A stretch of DNA of 41,408 nt from Nitrospinaceae bacterium. Its GTDB lineage: Bacteria > Nitrospinota > Nitrospinia > Nitrospinales > VA-1. Where the stretch lies: NCBI GenBank assembly GCA_029261655.1, contig JAJDAY010000027.1, forward strand, positions 1 to 41,408, written 5' to 3'. The translations under genes were made by a program, and so were the position numbers. This document shows, piece after piece, positions 1 to 8,700 of this stretch. The notes beneath the pieces were generated by a model. That model made no database searches. It was not told where the DNA came from and saw nothing but the letters and a program-made list of their open reading frames with translations. Numbering within the stretch: the stretch's first letter is position 1; each line of letters begins with the position of its first letter.

Positions 1-1172
1 GTGTGCGTTCCATCGGTTTGATGGTCAATCGCCTTACCAATATCGTGAAACAATCCGGCTCGTTTGGCCATCTGAACGTCCAACCCGATTTCGCCGGCGA
101 TGTGTCCGCAAATCCAGGCCACTTCCTGCACATGCTCGAGAACATTCTGGGTATAACTGGTGCGATACTTGAGGCGACCCAGCAACCGCACCATATCCGG
201 TGGAACATTGTCTATCCCGACCGCCAGGATGGCCTGCTCACCCGCTTCCTTAATCTGCTGGGTGACTTCTTTCTTACATTTATTAACGACATCTTCAATC
301 CGGCCCGGATGGATCCTGCCATCCTGAGTCAGTTTTTCCAGGGAACGCCTGGCCACTTCACGGCGAATGGCATCGAACCCTGAAAGAACAACCGCCCCTG
401 GCGTATCGTCAATGATCAGGTCGATTCCCGTGCATTGTTCCAGGGCACGTATATTTCGCCCTTCCCGACCAATGATTCGCCCTTTGATCTCATCGCTTGG
501 AAGCTCGACGACGGAAACGGTGGATTCGGCAACGTGATCCGAACACACTCTCTGGACCGCCATAGTCACAAGCCTTCTAGCTTCGTCTTCAGCCTGTGTC
601 TTGGCTTTCTCTTCTATTTTTTTGACTTCCCTGGCGGCATCCATTTTGGCTTCATCAAGGATCTTATTTTTTATTTCCTCTTTCGCCTGGTCGGCGGTGA
701 AAGAGCTGATGATTTCCAGCTTTTCAATTTCTTCCTTGATAAGTCTGTTATATTTTTCCTGCTCGCCGGTCAAGGACTCTTCCTTAACGACCAGTTCTTT
801 CAATTTATTTTCAAGGGATTTCTCACGGTCACGGACACTTTCGGCATCCCTGCGAAAACTCTCCTCTATTTTTTGTATTTTTATCTCCTGCTCTCTAATT
901 TCGTCCCGCTTGCCTTTGAATTCCTTGTCCAATTGAGATTTAGCGGCGATTTGTTTTTCTTTTACCTCAATATCAGAAGTTTTCAACCGGTTTTGGGCTT
1001 CATTTTCGGCGTCACGGATGATTTTTTTCTTCAGCTCTTCCGCTTCTTTGATCTGGTACTGGGTGAACATTTTTCTGAGGAAATAACCGATAGCGTACCC
1101 TATTAAAAGAGCAACAAACATCCCTAAGAGCAGGGTGATAAAATTAACCTTGATGTTGAAGAATATGTCCAT
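1..1172 (-). CDS. rny: Ribonuclease Y (partial, C-terminus beyond window)
   Basis: Endoribonuclease of mRNA decay, anchored in the inner membrane. Reading the minus strand from the ATG at 1172 (preceded by GGGAG at SD distance) gives an N-terminal membrane helix (about residues 8-30), a long charged coiled coil (about 35-200), a KH domain with GRIIGREGRNIRALE, then the start of the HD domain with the metal-binding HDIGKA motif close to the left edge. About 390 codons are present; the family is usually about 520 residues, so the last quarter lies outside. It follows the 5-formyl-THF cyclo-ligase gene by 45 bp on the same strand, so co-transcription is likely. Identification is secure from the KH plus HD order. 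Confidence 0.96.
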   Translation of the reverse strand, partial: MDIFFNIKVNFITLLLGMFVALLIGYAIGYFLRKMFTQYQIKEAEELKKKIIRDAENEAQNRLKTSDIEVKEKQIAAKSQLDKEFKGKRDEIREQEIKIQKIEESFRRDAESVRDREKSLENKLKELVVKEESLTGEQEKYNRLIKEEIEKLEIISSFTADQAKEEIKNKILDEAKMDAAREVKKIEEKAKTQAEDEARRLVTMAVQRVCSDHVAESTVSVVELPSDEIKGRIIGREGRNIRALEQCTGIDLIIDDTPGAVVLSGFDAIRREVARRSLEKLTQDGRIHPGRIEDVVNKCKKEVTQQIKEAGEQAILAVGIDNVPPDMVRLLGRLKYRTSYTQNVLEHVQEVAWICGHIAGEIGLDVQMAKRAGLFHDIGKAIDHQTDGTH

Positions 1173-1217
1173 CTTCGCTCCCTTTATATATAAGAAACCG
1201 CTTGCCCAAAATGGGCT

Positions 1218-1802
1218 CTAGCAGATAATCGAATTTTTCTCAGTCAGAATTTTATTAACCGGCACGTCAAACTCCGTTTGCGGGATCGAATCCATTACCT
1301 GAAAATCATAGGCCACACCAACGGAAACCACGTGCCCGGAAACCTCTTTTAATAATTTATCGTAATACCCCGCACCATAACCAATCCTGCCGCCTTTGAG
1401 GTCAAACGCTAACCCTGGGACCACCACAAAGTCAATAATCTCAGGCGATACTATATTTAAATGCGACCCACCGGGTTCCAGGATTCCAAACTGTTTTTTT
1501 TCAAATTCAATATCCAGACCCGGAATTGCTGATATTTCCAACCGTCGGCGCTTTCTGTCGACAATGGGGACATAAATATTTTTACCCAGGCCCAATGCCA
1601 GTTGAATCATTTCATCCGTCTGAACTTCACTGGGCAGTGACAGGAAAAACAAAATATCCCGACACGCCTTAAATTCCGCCAAACTCCCAAGTTTCCGGGT
1701 TATTTCCCGACTCTTTTCCCGGATGGATGTCTCACTCAAAGCCCCCCTGAGACGGGCCTTTTCTTCTCGAATCGACTTCTTGGTTTCTTCTGGGGAGCCC
1801 AA
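1218..1802 (-). CDS. 5-formyltetrahydrofolate cyclo-ligase
   Basis: ATP-dependent conversion of 5-formyl-THF to 5,10-methenyl-THF in folate one-carbon metabolism (YgfA/MTHFS family), cytosolic. The 194-residue product has the usual length. It shows the basic N-terminal ATP-binding stretch (KKSIREEKARLRGAL) and the C-terminal signature GGRIGYGAGYYDKLL. The start is a TTG at 1802 without a clear Shine-Dalgarno sequence; no ATG or GTG allows the conserved N-terminus, and the next Met is about residue 65, so a non-ATG start is the best reading. The neighbourhood zapA - ygfA - rny on one strand recalls the zapA-ssrS-ygfA arrangement of proteobacteria, but here a gene-poor gap of about 750 bp separates it from zapA. 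Confidence 0.93.
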   Translation of the reverse strand: MGSPEETKKSIREEKARLRGALSETSIREKSREITRKLGSLAEFKACRDILFFLSLPSEVQTDEMIQLALGLGKNIYVPIVDRKRRRLEISAIPGLDIEFEKKQFGILEPGGSHLNIVSPEIIDFVVVPGLAFDLKGGRIGYGAGYYDKLLKEVSGHVVSVGVAYDFQVMDSIPQTEFDVPVNKILTEKNSIIC

Positions 1803-1930
1803 AATATTTTTAAAATTAAAATTTCTACTACTGCGCCCGGTTCATTCTCTGCCCGTAACAGACAACCCGCAACGTAGTTTCAGCTTAATGACTGAAATAG
1901 GATGAAAACAACGCCAGGAAATCGTTTCTA
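1803..1930 (-). other. Gene-poor gap; syntenic slot for 6S RNA, not confirmed
   Basis: This is the space upstream of the cyclo-ligase gene where many bacteria carry 6S RNA (ssrS) between zapA and ygfA. On the minus strand there is a perfect 6-bp hairpin, TTTCAG/CTGAAA with an 8-nt loop (about 1882-1901). Flanking segments CCCGC and GCGGG, then GCCC and GGGC, could pair around it to make a rod about 120 nt long. That is shorter than typical 6S RNA, and I cannot recognise the conserved central bubble. No coding sequence is visible. Recorded as a place to look rather than as an RNA gene. Confidence 0.15.
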
Positions 1931-1931
1931 A

Positions 1932-2342
1932 ACTAAGGGATAATACCGAGGGAGCGGGAGGGCTCTAAAAATTCAGCCCGATCAGGACAAGGCCATAATC
2001 TGGCCAGAAGGAGTGAAAAGCATGGGAGAAGAAGCTTTGTTGTCAGGCAAAAGATTCCAAAGTAATTGTTTCCTGAAACCTTTTGAAGTTTTATCTTTGA
2101 AAACAAAACCAGCGCATAGGCTTTGTTGAGAAGTATCAACCCCGAATACGTATCCAGCCATCTCCAAACCTGGAAATAAAATTCCAATCACCTTCAATAT
2201 CATTTCCATGCCTTTTCCTGTGTTTCCAATAGCCACTGTTTTTCAACCCGACCGACAAATCCCCTGCTAAAAAAAATTCCGCCCTATACGTAAGAAGCTT
2301 CCCCGCTGATGCCGTATAAAAACCATTTTTTGAACCTGTCAA
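1932..2342 (-). pseudogene. Possible decayed outer-membrane protein gene
   Basis: No intact gene spans this stretch, but the three minus-strand frames give protein-like pieces in sequence. The first is a piece with FFLAGDLSVGLKNSGYW (about 2275-2225). The second contains GYVFGVDTSQQSLCAGF (about 2165-2115), which resembles the YFGV..xQS..SGF segment I recall in MipA/OmpV-type barrels. The last is SFWPDYGLVLIGLNF followed directly by TAG (about 2010-1965). A C-terminal strand ending in Phe is typical of outer-membrane beta-barrels. The pieces lie in different frames with stops between them, so a gene broken by several frameshifts is the simplest explanation. The family assignment is tentative, and chance open frames cannot be excluded. 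Confidence 0.25.
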
Positions 2343-2552
2343 GGACAGGTGGGGTATCCGTATATTGCTTCAGACTTCCTCTTGCAACAAGGCTTGCACA
2401 CCGCAATAGATTCATCAACCCCGTTTTCGAAATGTTGGCTCAAAAAAATAAATTTTTACACGAACACAACAGGGAAGCAAAACTTCCTTTTCAATCCCAA
2501 TCCTAGCATAAAGCTTACCGCCCCTCAAGGGTTATGTCAGGAAATGAAAACC

Positions 2553-2846
2553 TCAAACCTTCAGGTTTTCTACTCCTTTTTCAAGGGTTTGGATCAAGTT
2601 ATCAATGCTGTTTTCGTCCATCTGGTCGTTTTCCCCGGCCTTCTGTTTATTCTCCAGAAACTCATGCGCGATATTCAACGCCGTGAGAATTGCCAGATCG
2701 GACGTCGAGTTGATCCCCCCGGCTCCTGATAACTCCTTCATTTTGGCGTTCACCAAAGAAGCGACTTCTTCCGGGTCAACGGAAAAAGCGTCTTTTTTGA
2801 CACTATAATTGCGTCCATAGATATTCAGTTTTATACTTTCAGACAT
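2553..2846 (-). CDS. zapA: Cell division protein ZapA
   Basis: Small cytosolic protein that binds and bundles FtsZ filaments at midcell. The product (97 residues from the Met at 2846) has the N-terminal segment with SIKLNIYGRNYSVK, corresponding to the IxGxxY motif of ZapA. A helical middle (VDPEEVASLVNAKMKEL), the conserved DLAILTALNIAHEFL helix and a coiled-coil C-terminus follow. The frame is open to an ATG at 2876, but that would overlap the upstream gene by 23 bp; 2846 leaves a 7-bp gap and begins exactly at the family's usual N-terminus. It lies directly downstream of a coiled-coil gene and pheT on the same strand. Confidence 0.88.
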   Translation of the reverse strand: MSESIKLNIYGRNYSVKKDAFSVDPEEVASLVNAKMKELSGAGGINSTSDLAILTALNIAHEFLENKQKAGENDQMDENSIDNLIQTLEKGVENLKV

Positions 2847-2853
2847 GGCAGGC

Positions 2854-3132
2854 TCAGGCAAAATCCATTTTCTCAAGGTTTTCTAACAAGGTGTTTACTT
2901 TAGACCGAACCGCAGATTTTTCCTTTTCCATTTTTCGGTTGGAATCCTCCAAAGCGTACAACTTTTTCAAGTCCGTCTGGGCTTTCAAATTCCGGTCCAG
3001 CACCGCCCGGTTTTCCGAGTCCATCTCCTCGATCTTTTCATTCAATCGCTGGACTTCGGCTTTTAATTTATCGGATTCCTCAAGAACCGATGCCACCAGT
3101 TTCGACAATATTTCAATCTTTTCCGAGTTCAT
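2854..3132 (-). CDS. Small coiled-coil protein, ZapB-like
   Basis: The 92-residue product is almost entirely heptad-patterned coiled coil (for example SDKLKAEVQRLNEKIEEM) without signal peptide or membrane segment. It sits between pheT and zapA, and its stop codon lies 7 bp before the preferred zapA start, so the two are probably translated together. ZapB, the ZapA partner that links the Z-ring to the chromosome terminus, is likewise a short pure coiled coil, so a ZapB-like role in divisome assembly is reasonable. Coiled coils resemble each other by composition, so this rests on context and size and not on a diagnostic motif. Confidence 0.7.
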   Translation of the reverse strand: MNSEKIEILSKLVASVLEESDKLKAEVQRLNEKIEEMDSENRAVLDRNLKAQTDLKKLYALEDSNRKMEKEKSAVRSKVNTLLENLEKMDFA

Positions 3133-3188
3133 GAGCGAATCCTACCATTGGCAATTTTAGGTGTCAATCATCACGTTGGACTTGCAGG

Positions 3189-5291
3189 TTATTCCCGGAG
3201 CCGGGCTCCCAATTCCTCGGAAAGCGTCTGCACGATTTTCTCGAACACAGGGTTCACTTCCGCATCGGTCAGAGTTTTTTCCGCAGATTGAAATGCCAGG
3301 GAAAACGTCAGGCTCTTTTTGCCTTTTTCAATTTTTTTACCCGCAAAATAATCGTAAAGATCCACCCGACGGATCAGGGGAGCGCTGGTTTTAAGAATCA
3401 AATCGTAGATCACGCTGGATGCCACCGCCTGATCGACCAGCAGGGAGATGTCCCGGTAAGTCTCTGGATATTTGGCGATCGGCTCAAACCGGGGTCGTTC
3501 CGGCAGGGATTCGATGACCTTGTCAAAATCGATTTCAAATACATAGACAAAGAGTCGGTTAAAACTCCACCTGCGGAGGATATTTTCAGAGACTTCTCCC
3601 AGAAAACCCGCTTTCCTGCCTCCGATCCAGCAGTCCGCGGATTTCCCCTCAGCCAGAAATTTTCTTTCGTCTCCCGAAGGCTTAAACTCGACCTTTAACT
3701 TCAAGTGCGCAAACAGGGTTTCCAAAGAACCTTTCAGGTCAAAAAAGTCATACCCTTTTGACGGGTCCTTCCACAAACTGTATTCATAGTTTCCCGCCAC
3801 CAATGCCGACAAACTGTTTTTTTCCACGGCGGATTTTTCTATCTCGTCATTAAAATAAATTCTGCCCTGTTCAAAAAGCTTAACGGTTTTTTGGCCCTGG
3901 CTCATGTTCATGGCCGCGTTATTCAACAAACCGGGAAGGAGGCTGGATCGCATGGTTGACCAGTCATTGCTCAAGGGATTGTTTAAATTTACAAGTTCCG
4001 TTTTAGGATCGCAAAATGCCTTTTTAAAGATCTCCGCTTTATCTGAACCGACAAAACTGTAATTGACGGCCTCTGAGAATCCGAGATGACAAAGGGTGTC
4101 CTTGGCGGTTTTAAAAGCGGTCTTCTTCCTGGACACCTCCACCGGAATAATTTCACCCGCCGGATGAGCCAGTTCAATGTCGCCAAACCCGTGCAGGCGC
4201 GCGATTTCTTCAATGAGATCGATTTCTCTTGTCAGGGTCGGGCGAAATTCGGGAACTTTGACTCTCAAAACCCCGCTGGATGGGGACGCTTCCAGTTGCA
4301 GGCCCAGCCGCTTCAAATATTCGACGATTTTTTGTTCTTTCAGGGGGAAGCCGAGAATTTTACCGACTCTTGAAATTCTGAGGTCTATTGGTTTTGCAAT
4401 AACAGGGCTTGGGTAAAGGTCAATGCGGTCACGGCAGATTTCCCCTCCGGCCAGTTGCCGGATCAAAAGAGCCGCTCGGCTTTGCGCCGATATCACCGCT
4501 GAAATATCCACCGACCGTTCAAAGCGAAAAGAGGAATCTGTGCGAATGCCGTATTTCTTCGATGCCTGGCGAACCGTCACCGGATCGAAACAGGCACTCT
4601 CTAAAACCACGGTGCGGGTGGACAGGGAAACCTCGCTGTTGGCCCCGCCCATGACCCCTGCCAGAGCAACGGGTTTTTCCGCGTCCGCGATGACCAGGGC
4701 GTCTTCCCCCAGAACCAGTTTACTGCCGTCGAGACTTGCAAACGTTTCCTTCTTATGAGCGCGGCGGATGACGATTTTGAACCCCGCCAGCAAATCACGG
4801 TCAAACGCGTGCATGGGTTGACCGGTTTCAAACATCACATAATTGGTGACGTCCACGATATTGTTGATGGGTCTCAAGCCCATTGCCACCAGGCGGTCCG
4901 CAAGCCATTTGGGTGACGGGCCGGGCGTCACATTTTCGATCACCATCGCGGAGTAGCGCGGACACAGGGTTTCTTCCCGGTTCTCCACCACGATCTTTTG
5001 CGTGACCGGGATCTCGCCCCAGGCTTTGGCCAGTTCTCCTTCAGGGGAAGTCCAATTGAAAGCAGTTCCCAGAAGAGCCGCCACTTCTCCAGCCACCCCC
5101 CGGTAACTCAAGCAATAACCCCGGTTGGGAGTCACGTTGACCTCCATGACCTCGGTGAGTTTTCCGTCCGGCAAGGGGACCTTCTCCAAGGACTCTATTT
5201 CCAACCCGCCCATGGAAAGTACTTCCGCAAGTTCCTCGCTGGAAATATCCCACTCTACATAATCTTTCAACCAGTCTAACTGAATCAGCAT
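3189..5291 (-). CDS. pheT: Phenylalanyl-tRNA synthetase beta subunit, lacking the OB tRNA-binding domain
   Basis: Beta chain of the cytosolic alpha2-beta2 enzyme that charges tRNA-Phe. The 700-residue product begins like PheT (LDWLKDYVEWDISSEELAEV, then GLEIESLEKV) but passes within about 15 residues to NVTPNRGYCLSYRGVAGEV. The roughly 110-residue EMAPII-like OB domain (tRNA_bind) normally inserted there is absent, which explains the length against the usual ~800. B3/4 editing (RPINNIVDVTNYVMFETGQP), B5, the catalytic-like core and a C-terminal FDX-ACB anticodon-binding domain (KYPETYRDISLLVD) are all present. GAGGAGCC precedes the ATG. pheS, normally just upstream of pheT, is not here. The frame is intact, so this looks like a real variant and not decay. 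Confidence 0.95.
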   Translation of the reverse strand: MLIQLDWLKDYVEWDISSEELAEVLSMGGLEIESLEKVPLPDGKLTEVMEVNVTPNRGYCLSYRGVAGEVAALLGTAFNWTSPEGELAKAWGEIPVTQKIVVENREETLCPRYSAMVIENVTPGPSPKWLADRLVAMGLRPINNIVDVTNYVMFETGQPMHAFDRDLLAGFKIVIRRAHKKETFASLDGSKLVLGEDALVIADAEKPVALAGVMGGANSEVSLSTRTVVLESACFDPVTVRQASKKYGIRTDSSFRFERSVDISAVISAQSRAALLIRQLAGGEICRDRIDLYPSPVIAKPIDLRISRVGKILGFPLKEQKIVEYLKRLGLQLEASPSSGVLRVKVPEFRPTLTREIDLIEEIARLHGFGDIELAHPAGEIIPVEVSRKKTAFKTAKDTLCHLGFSEAVNYSFVGSDKAEIFKKAFCDPKTELVNLNNPLSNDWSTMRSSLLPGLLNNAAMNMSQGQKTVKLFEQGRIYFNDEIEKSAVEKNSLSALVAGNYEYSLWKDPSKGYDFFDLKGSLETLFAHLKLKVEFKPSGDERKFLAEGKSADCWIGGRKAGFLGEVSENILRRWSFNRLFVYVFEIDFDKVIESLPERPRFEPIAKYPETYRDISLLVDQAVASSVIYDLILKTSAPLIRRVDLYDYFAGKKIEKGKKSLTFSLAFQSAEKTLTDAEVNPVFEKIVQTLSEELGARLRE

Positions 5292-5702
5292 CTTGGCTCC
5301 TCAACCGTTGTCACTACAATAAAATCAGGATTATAAGAGATGACCGTGCAAAAAGCAAAGCCGAGCATCCTTAAAATCAATAGACAGGAATCATTATCTG
5401 ATGTCATCCACGGCGTTAAATTCATTGCTGGAACAAATGAGAAAATTGTCGCGCCCCAAAGGAACGACGCGTGATAATGCCGTGATACTCCACATTTGAC
5501 TATAATTTGGAATTTTGGTGTAATACGCACATTTTGGAATTCCGATAAACCTCTCATTTGGAAATTTTGATCCAACATTGCTTGACGAAAAAAATTATTC
5601 CTGAAAAGAAATTCTTTTTTAAGCTTAACTTAAAAAATTCAACCCGATACTGGCAGGCCCCATCGGATTTTCACCCTCCTATTTTTCTGCCAATCCAATA
5701 TT
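5292..5702. promoter_or_regulatory. Divergent intergenic region with three TTGGAA-type direct repeats
   Basis: This 411-bp gap separates the divergent pheT and histidine kinase genes and must hold both promoters. No gene is visible. Three imperfect direct copies of ATTTGGAATT lie at about 5504-5516, 5531-5541 and 5556-5567, roughly one helical-turn multiple apart (27 and 24 bp). They could be a regulator binding array. The segment is AT-rich and no clear consensus promoter stands out. Confidence 0.3.
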
Positions 5703-8700
5703 ATGCCCAAAAAGGAAAAGCCCCCCGATACCCTGAGCCGGGATGATCCCCTGCCTTATATTTCTGCCATAGGCTGGGCAGTATTGATTTGCGATTTGGT
5801 TGTTACTTTAGGCCTCTGGCACGTCTTCAGCAATAATGCAAAATCGGAGGCGCTCGCACGATTCCAGTTTCGTAGTCATGAAATTCAAGTCGCCATCGAA
5901 GAAAGACTAGCGGCTTATGAACAGGTGTTGAAGGGCGGAGTGGGCTTGTTTGAGGCTACTGACCTTGAAGTTGATAGAGAAATGTTTAAAACTTATGTCG
6001 ATAACTTGAATATAGAGGAACATTATCGCGGTATTCAAGGAATATGCTTTTCTAAAGTGGTGTCCCTTGAAGATAAAGAAAAGCATATTCAGGAGATTCG
6101 TGAAAGTGGATTCCCTAACTATACAATCAAGCCCGAAGGAGAACGCGAGCAATACACTTCTATTACTTACGTGGAACCCTTCACCGGTCGTAATTTACGG
6201 GCATTCGGATACGACATGCTCACCGAACCTGTTCGTAGGCAGGCAATGAGTCTAGCGCGTGATACGGGATTGACTTCCCTTTCTGGGAAAGTAACCTTGG
6301 TTCAGGAAACGAGTGAAGACATTCAAACTGGCTTTGTCATGTATCTTCCTGTTTACAATAAGAACATGCCATTAAACTCAGTGAAAAAACGCCGTACCGC
6401 ACTATTCGGGTATGTGACTAGTGCTTTTCGCACTCGAGATTTTCTGGAAGGTGTTTTGGGACGAAGAAAGATTCCAGATATGGCTTTTGAGCTTTTCGAT
6501 GGGGAGGACCTGGAGGAAAAGGCTCTTCTTTACAACAGCAACCCCAACCACAACGTTGCCTCATCTTTATTCCGGGAAAATTTAAAAATAGAGTTTCCTG
6601 GCCATGTTTGGTCAATCGAACTGAGTTCCTTGGAGGCTTTCGAAAATACCGTTGAAACAGAAAAATCCATCGCTGTTTTGATCATCGGATTACTTGTCAG
6701 CCTGATATTTTTTAGCGTTTTGTGGCTGGCCCATACGGCGCGAAACAGAGCGGTGCAATATGCCAGGAAGTTAAATGAAAATTTGATCGAAAGCGAAAGT
6801 CGTTTTAGAAACATTCTGTACCATTCTCCAGCCATTATTTTTATAAAGGATTTGGAAGGTCGGTATACTTTCTCAAACAGAGAAAATGAAATTGTAACGG
6901 GAATATCCACGGAAACAATTATCGGAAAAACCACCCAGGAAGTATTTCCTAAGCATTTAGCCGATCAATTTGACGCGAACGATAAAAAATTAATGGAAAC
7001 CTTATCTCCTCAGGTAGTGGAGGAAATCGTGCCTCAAAAAGAAGGGCCTCCTCTAAATTTTCTTTCAACGCAATTTCCTCTATTCGATTCAAATAATAAA
7101 CCCTACGCAATTTGCGGGATATCCACGGATATCACAGAGCGAAAACTCGTTGAGGAAAAATTGTTAAGGCACCGGGAAGAATTGGAAAAATTGGTGTTGG
7201 CCAGAACCCAGGAAATTCAAAAAACTTTGATAGAATTACGCGAAAGTGAAGAGCGTCTTAGTTTGACGATTGAAGCCACCGCCGAAGGGGTCTGGGACTG
7301 GAATATCAAGACGGGAGAGGTCTTTTTCAGTTCCCAGTGGTTCAAATCCTTGGGCTATGAACTCAACGAGCTTCCCGGGCATGTGAGTTCCTGGAAAAAA
7401 TTAGTTCATCCTGACGATATGCCAGAAGTGATGGAAAAATTACACGTTCATTTGGAAGGCAAGACAGACCGCTATGAGTGCGAAAACAGACTCAAAACCA
7501 AATCCGGGGAATATCGTTGGAACCTGGACCGGGGCAAAGTTGTTGCCTGGGACGAACAGGGCAATCCAACCCGGATGGTTGGAACGGATACAGATATCAC
7601 AGAGCGGAAAAAAATTGAAACTGATTTGAAAATCAGGGAGGGCGACCTTGCTCAAGCCCAGGAAATAGCTCGCCTGGGGAGTTGGACCTTTGACGTTCAG
7701 CAAAAAAAATTATCCTGGTCGGATGAAATATATCGAATTTTTGGGCTGGAACGAAAAGAGTTCAAACCGACCTATGAAAAATATCTTAGTGTGATTCATA
7801 AAGAAGACCGGGAATTAGTTCATCTGGTAAACCGGGAATCCCTTTTGGGCAGATCAAGTTATGACATCGAGCATCGGATCACCTTGCCGACTGGGGATGT
7901 TAAATATGTGCACCAGAAATCTAAAACTCATTATGATCCTCAAGGGTATCCTCTAAAAGTCGTCGGTATTATTCATGATATTGACCAGATGAAGATTGCG
8001 GAAGAGAACCTTCTAAAGAACCGGGAAAAATTTCGTCTGCTTTACAATCAAATATCCGAAGTATTGGAGGGAACTTCCTCTGCCACTTCAGCAGAAAAAT
8101 TTTTTCACTCCCTGGTGTACCACCTGGCGGCTACTCTCGGGTTTGAGTTTTGTTTTATTGGACACCTGGATAAAACAAATATTGAAAAATGCCATACCCT
8201 GGCATTTTTTAAAGATGGAAAGAAAAGCCCCAATTTTGAATTCGATTTAGCCGGCACTCCCTGTGAACAAATTTATCAAGGGGCCACCGTATTTTACACC
8301 GACCATTTACAAGAAGCCTTTCCAAATGATAGTGATATAGGCAAATTTGGTTTAAAAAGCTATTTTGGAGTGCCCATTTTTGGAAAAGAGGGACGGCCCA
8401 TTTCCCACCTTGTTGTTATGGACAGGAAACCGATGGAGTACTCCCCAGATGTCATGTCCATACTCTCTCTTTTCGCCGCCAGGGCGGAAGCGGAAATGAC
8501 ACGGATAGAAATTAACAATGAATTGGAAATTTCCCGTGCAAGGTTGCGAAAACTCAATAAAAAATTACAATCCGTTCGCGAAGAGGAAAAATTACATTTA
8601 GCACGGGAAATTCACGATGAATTGGGTCAGGTTATTACTTACTGCAAACTGGATCTGTTGTGGATAAAAAAGGAAATCAAGAACCCTGGAGAAAAGATAT

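Noticed and set aside
435..1106. Long plus-strand open frame at the left edge
   Set aside because: It is antisense to the rny coiled-coil and KH coding sequence, which is clearly recognisable on the minus strand; the Phe-rich product is typical of an antisense shadow of Lys/Glu-rich code.
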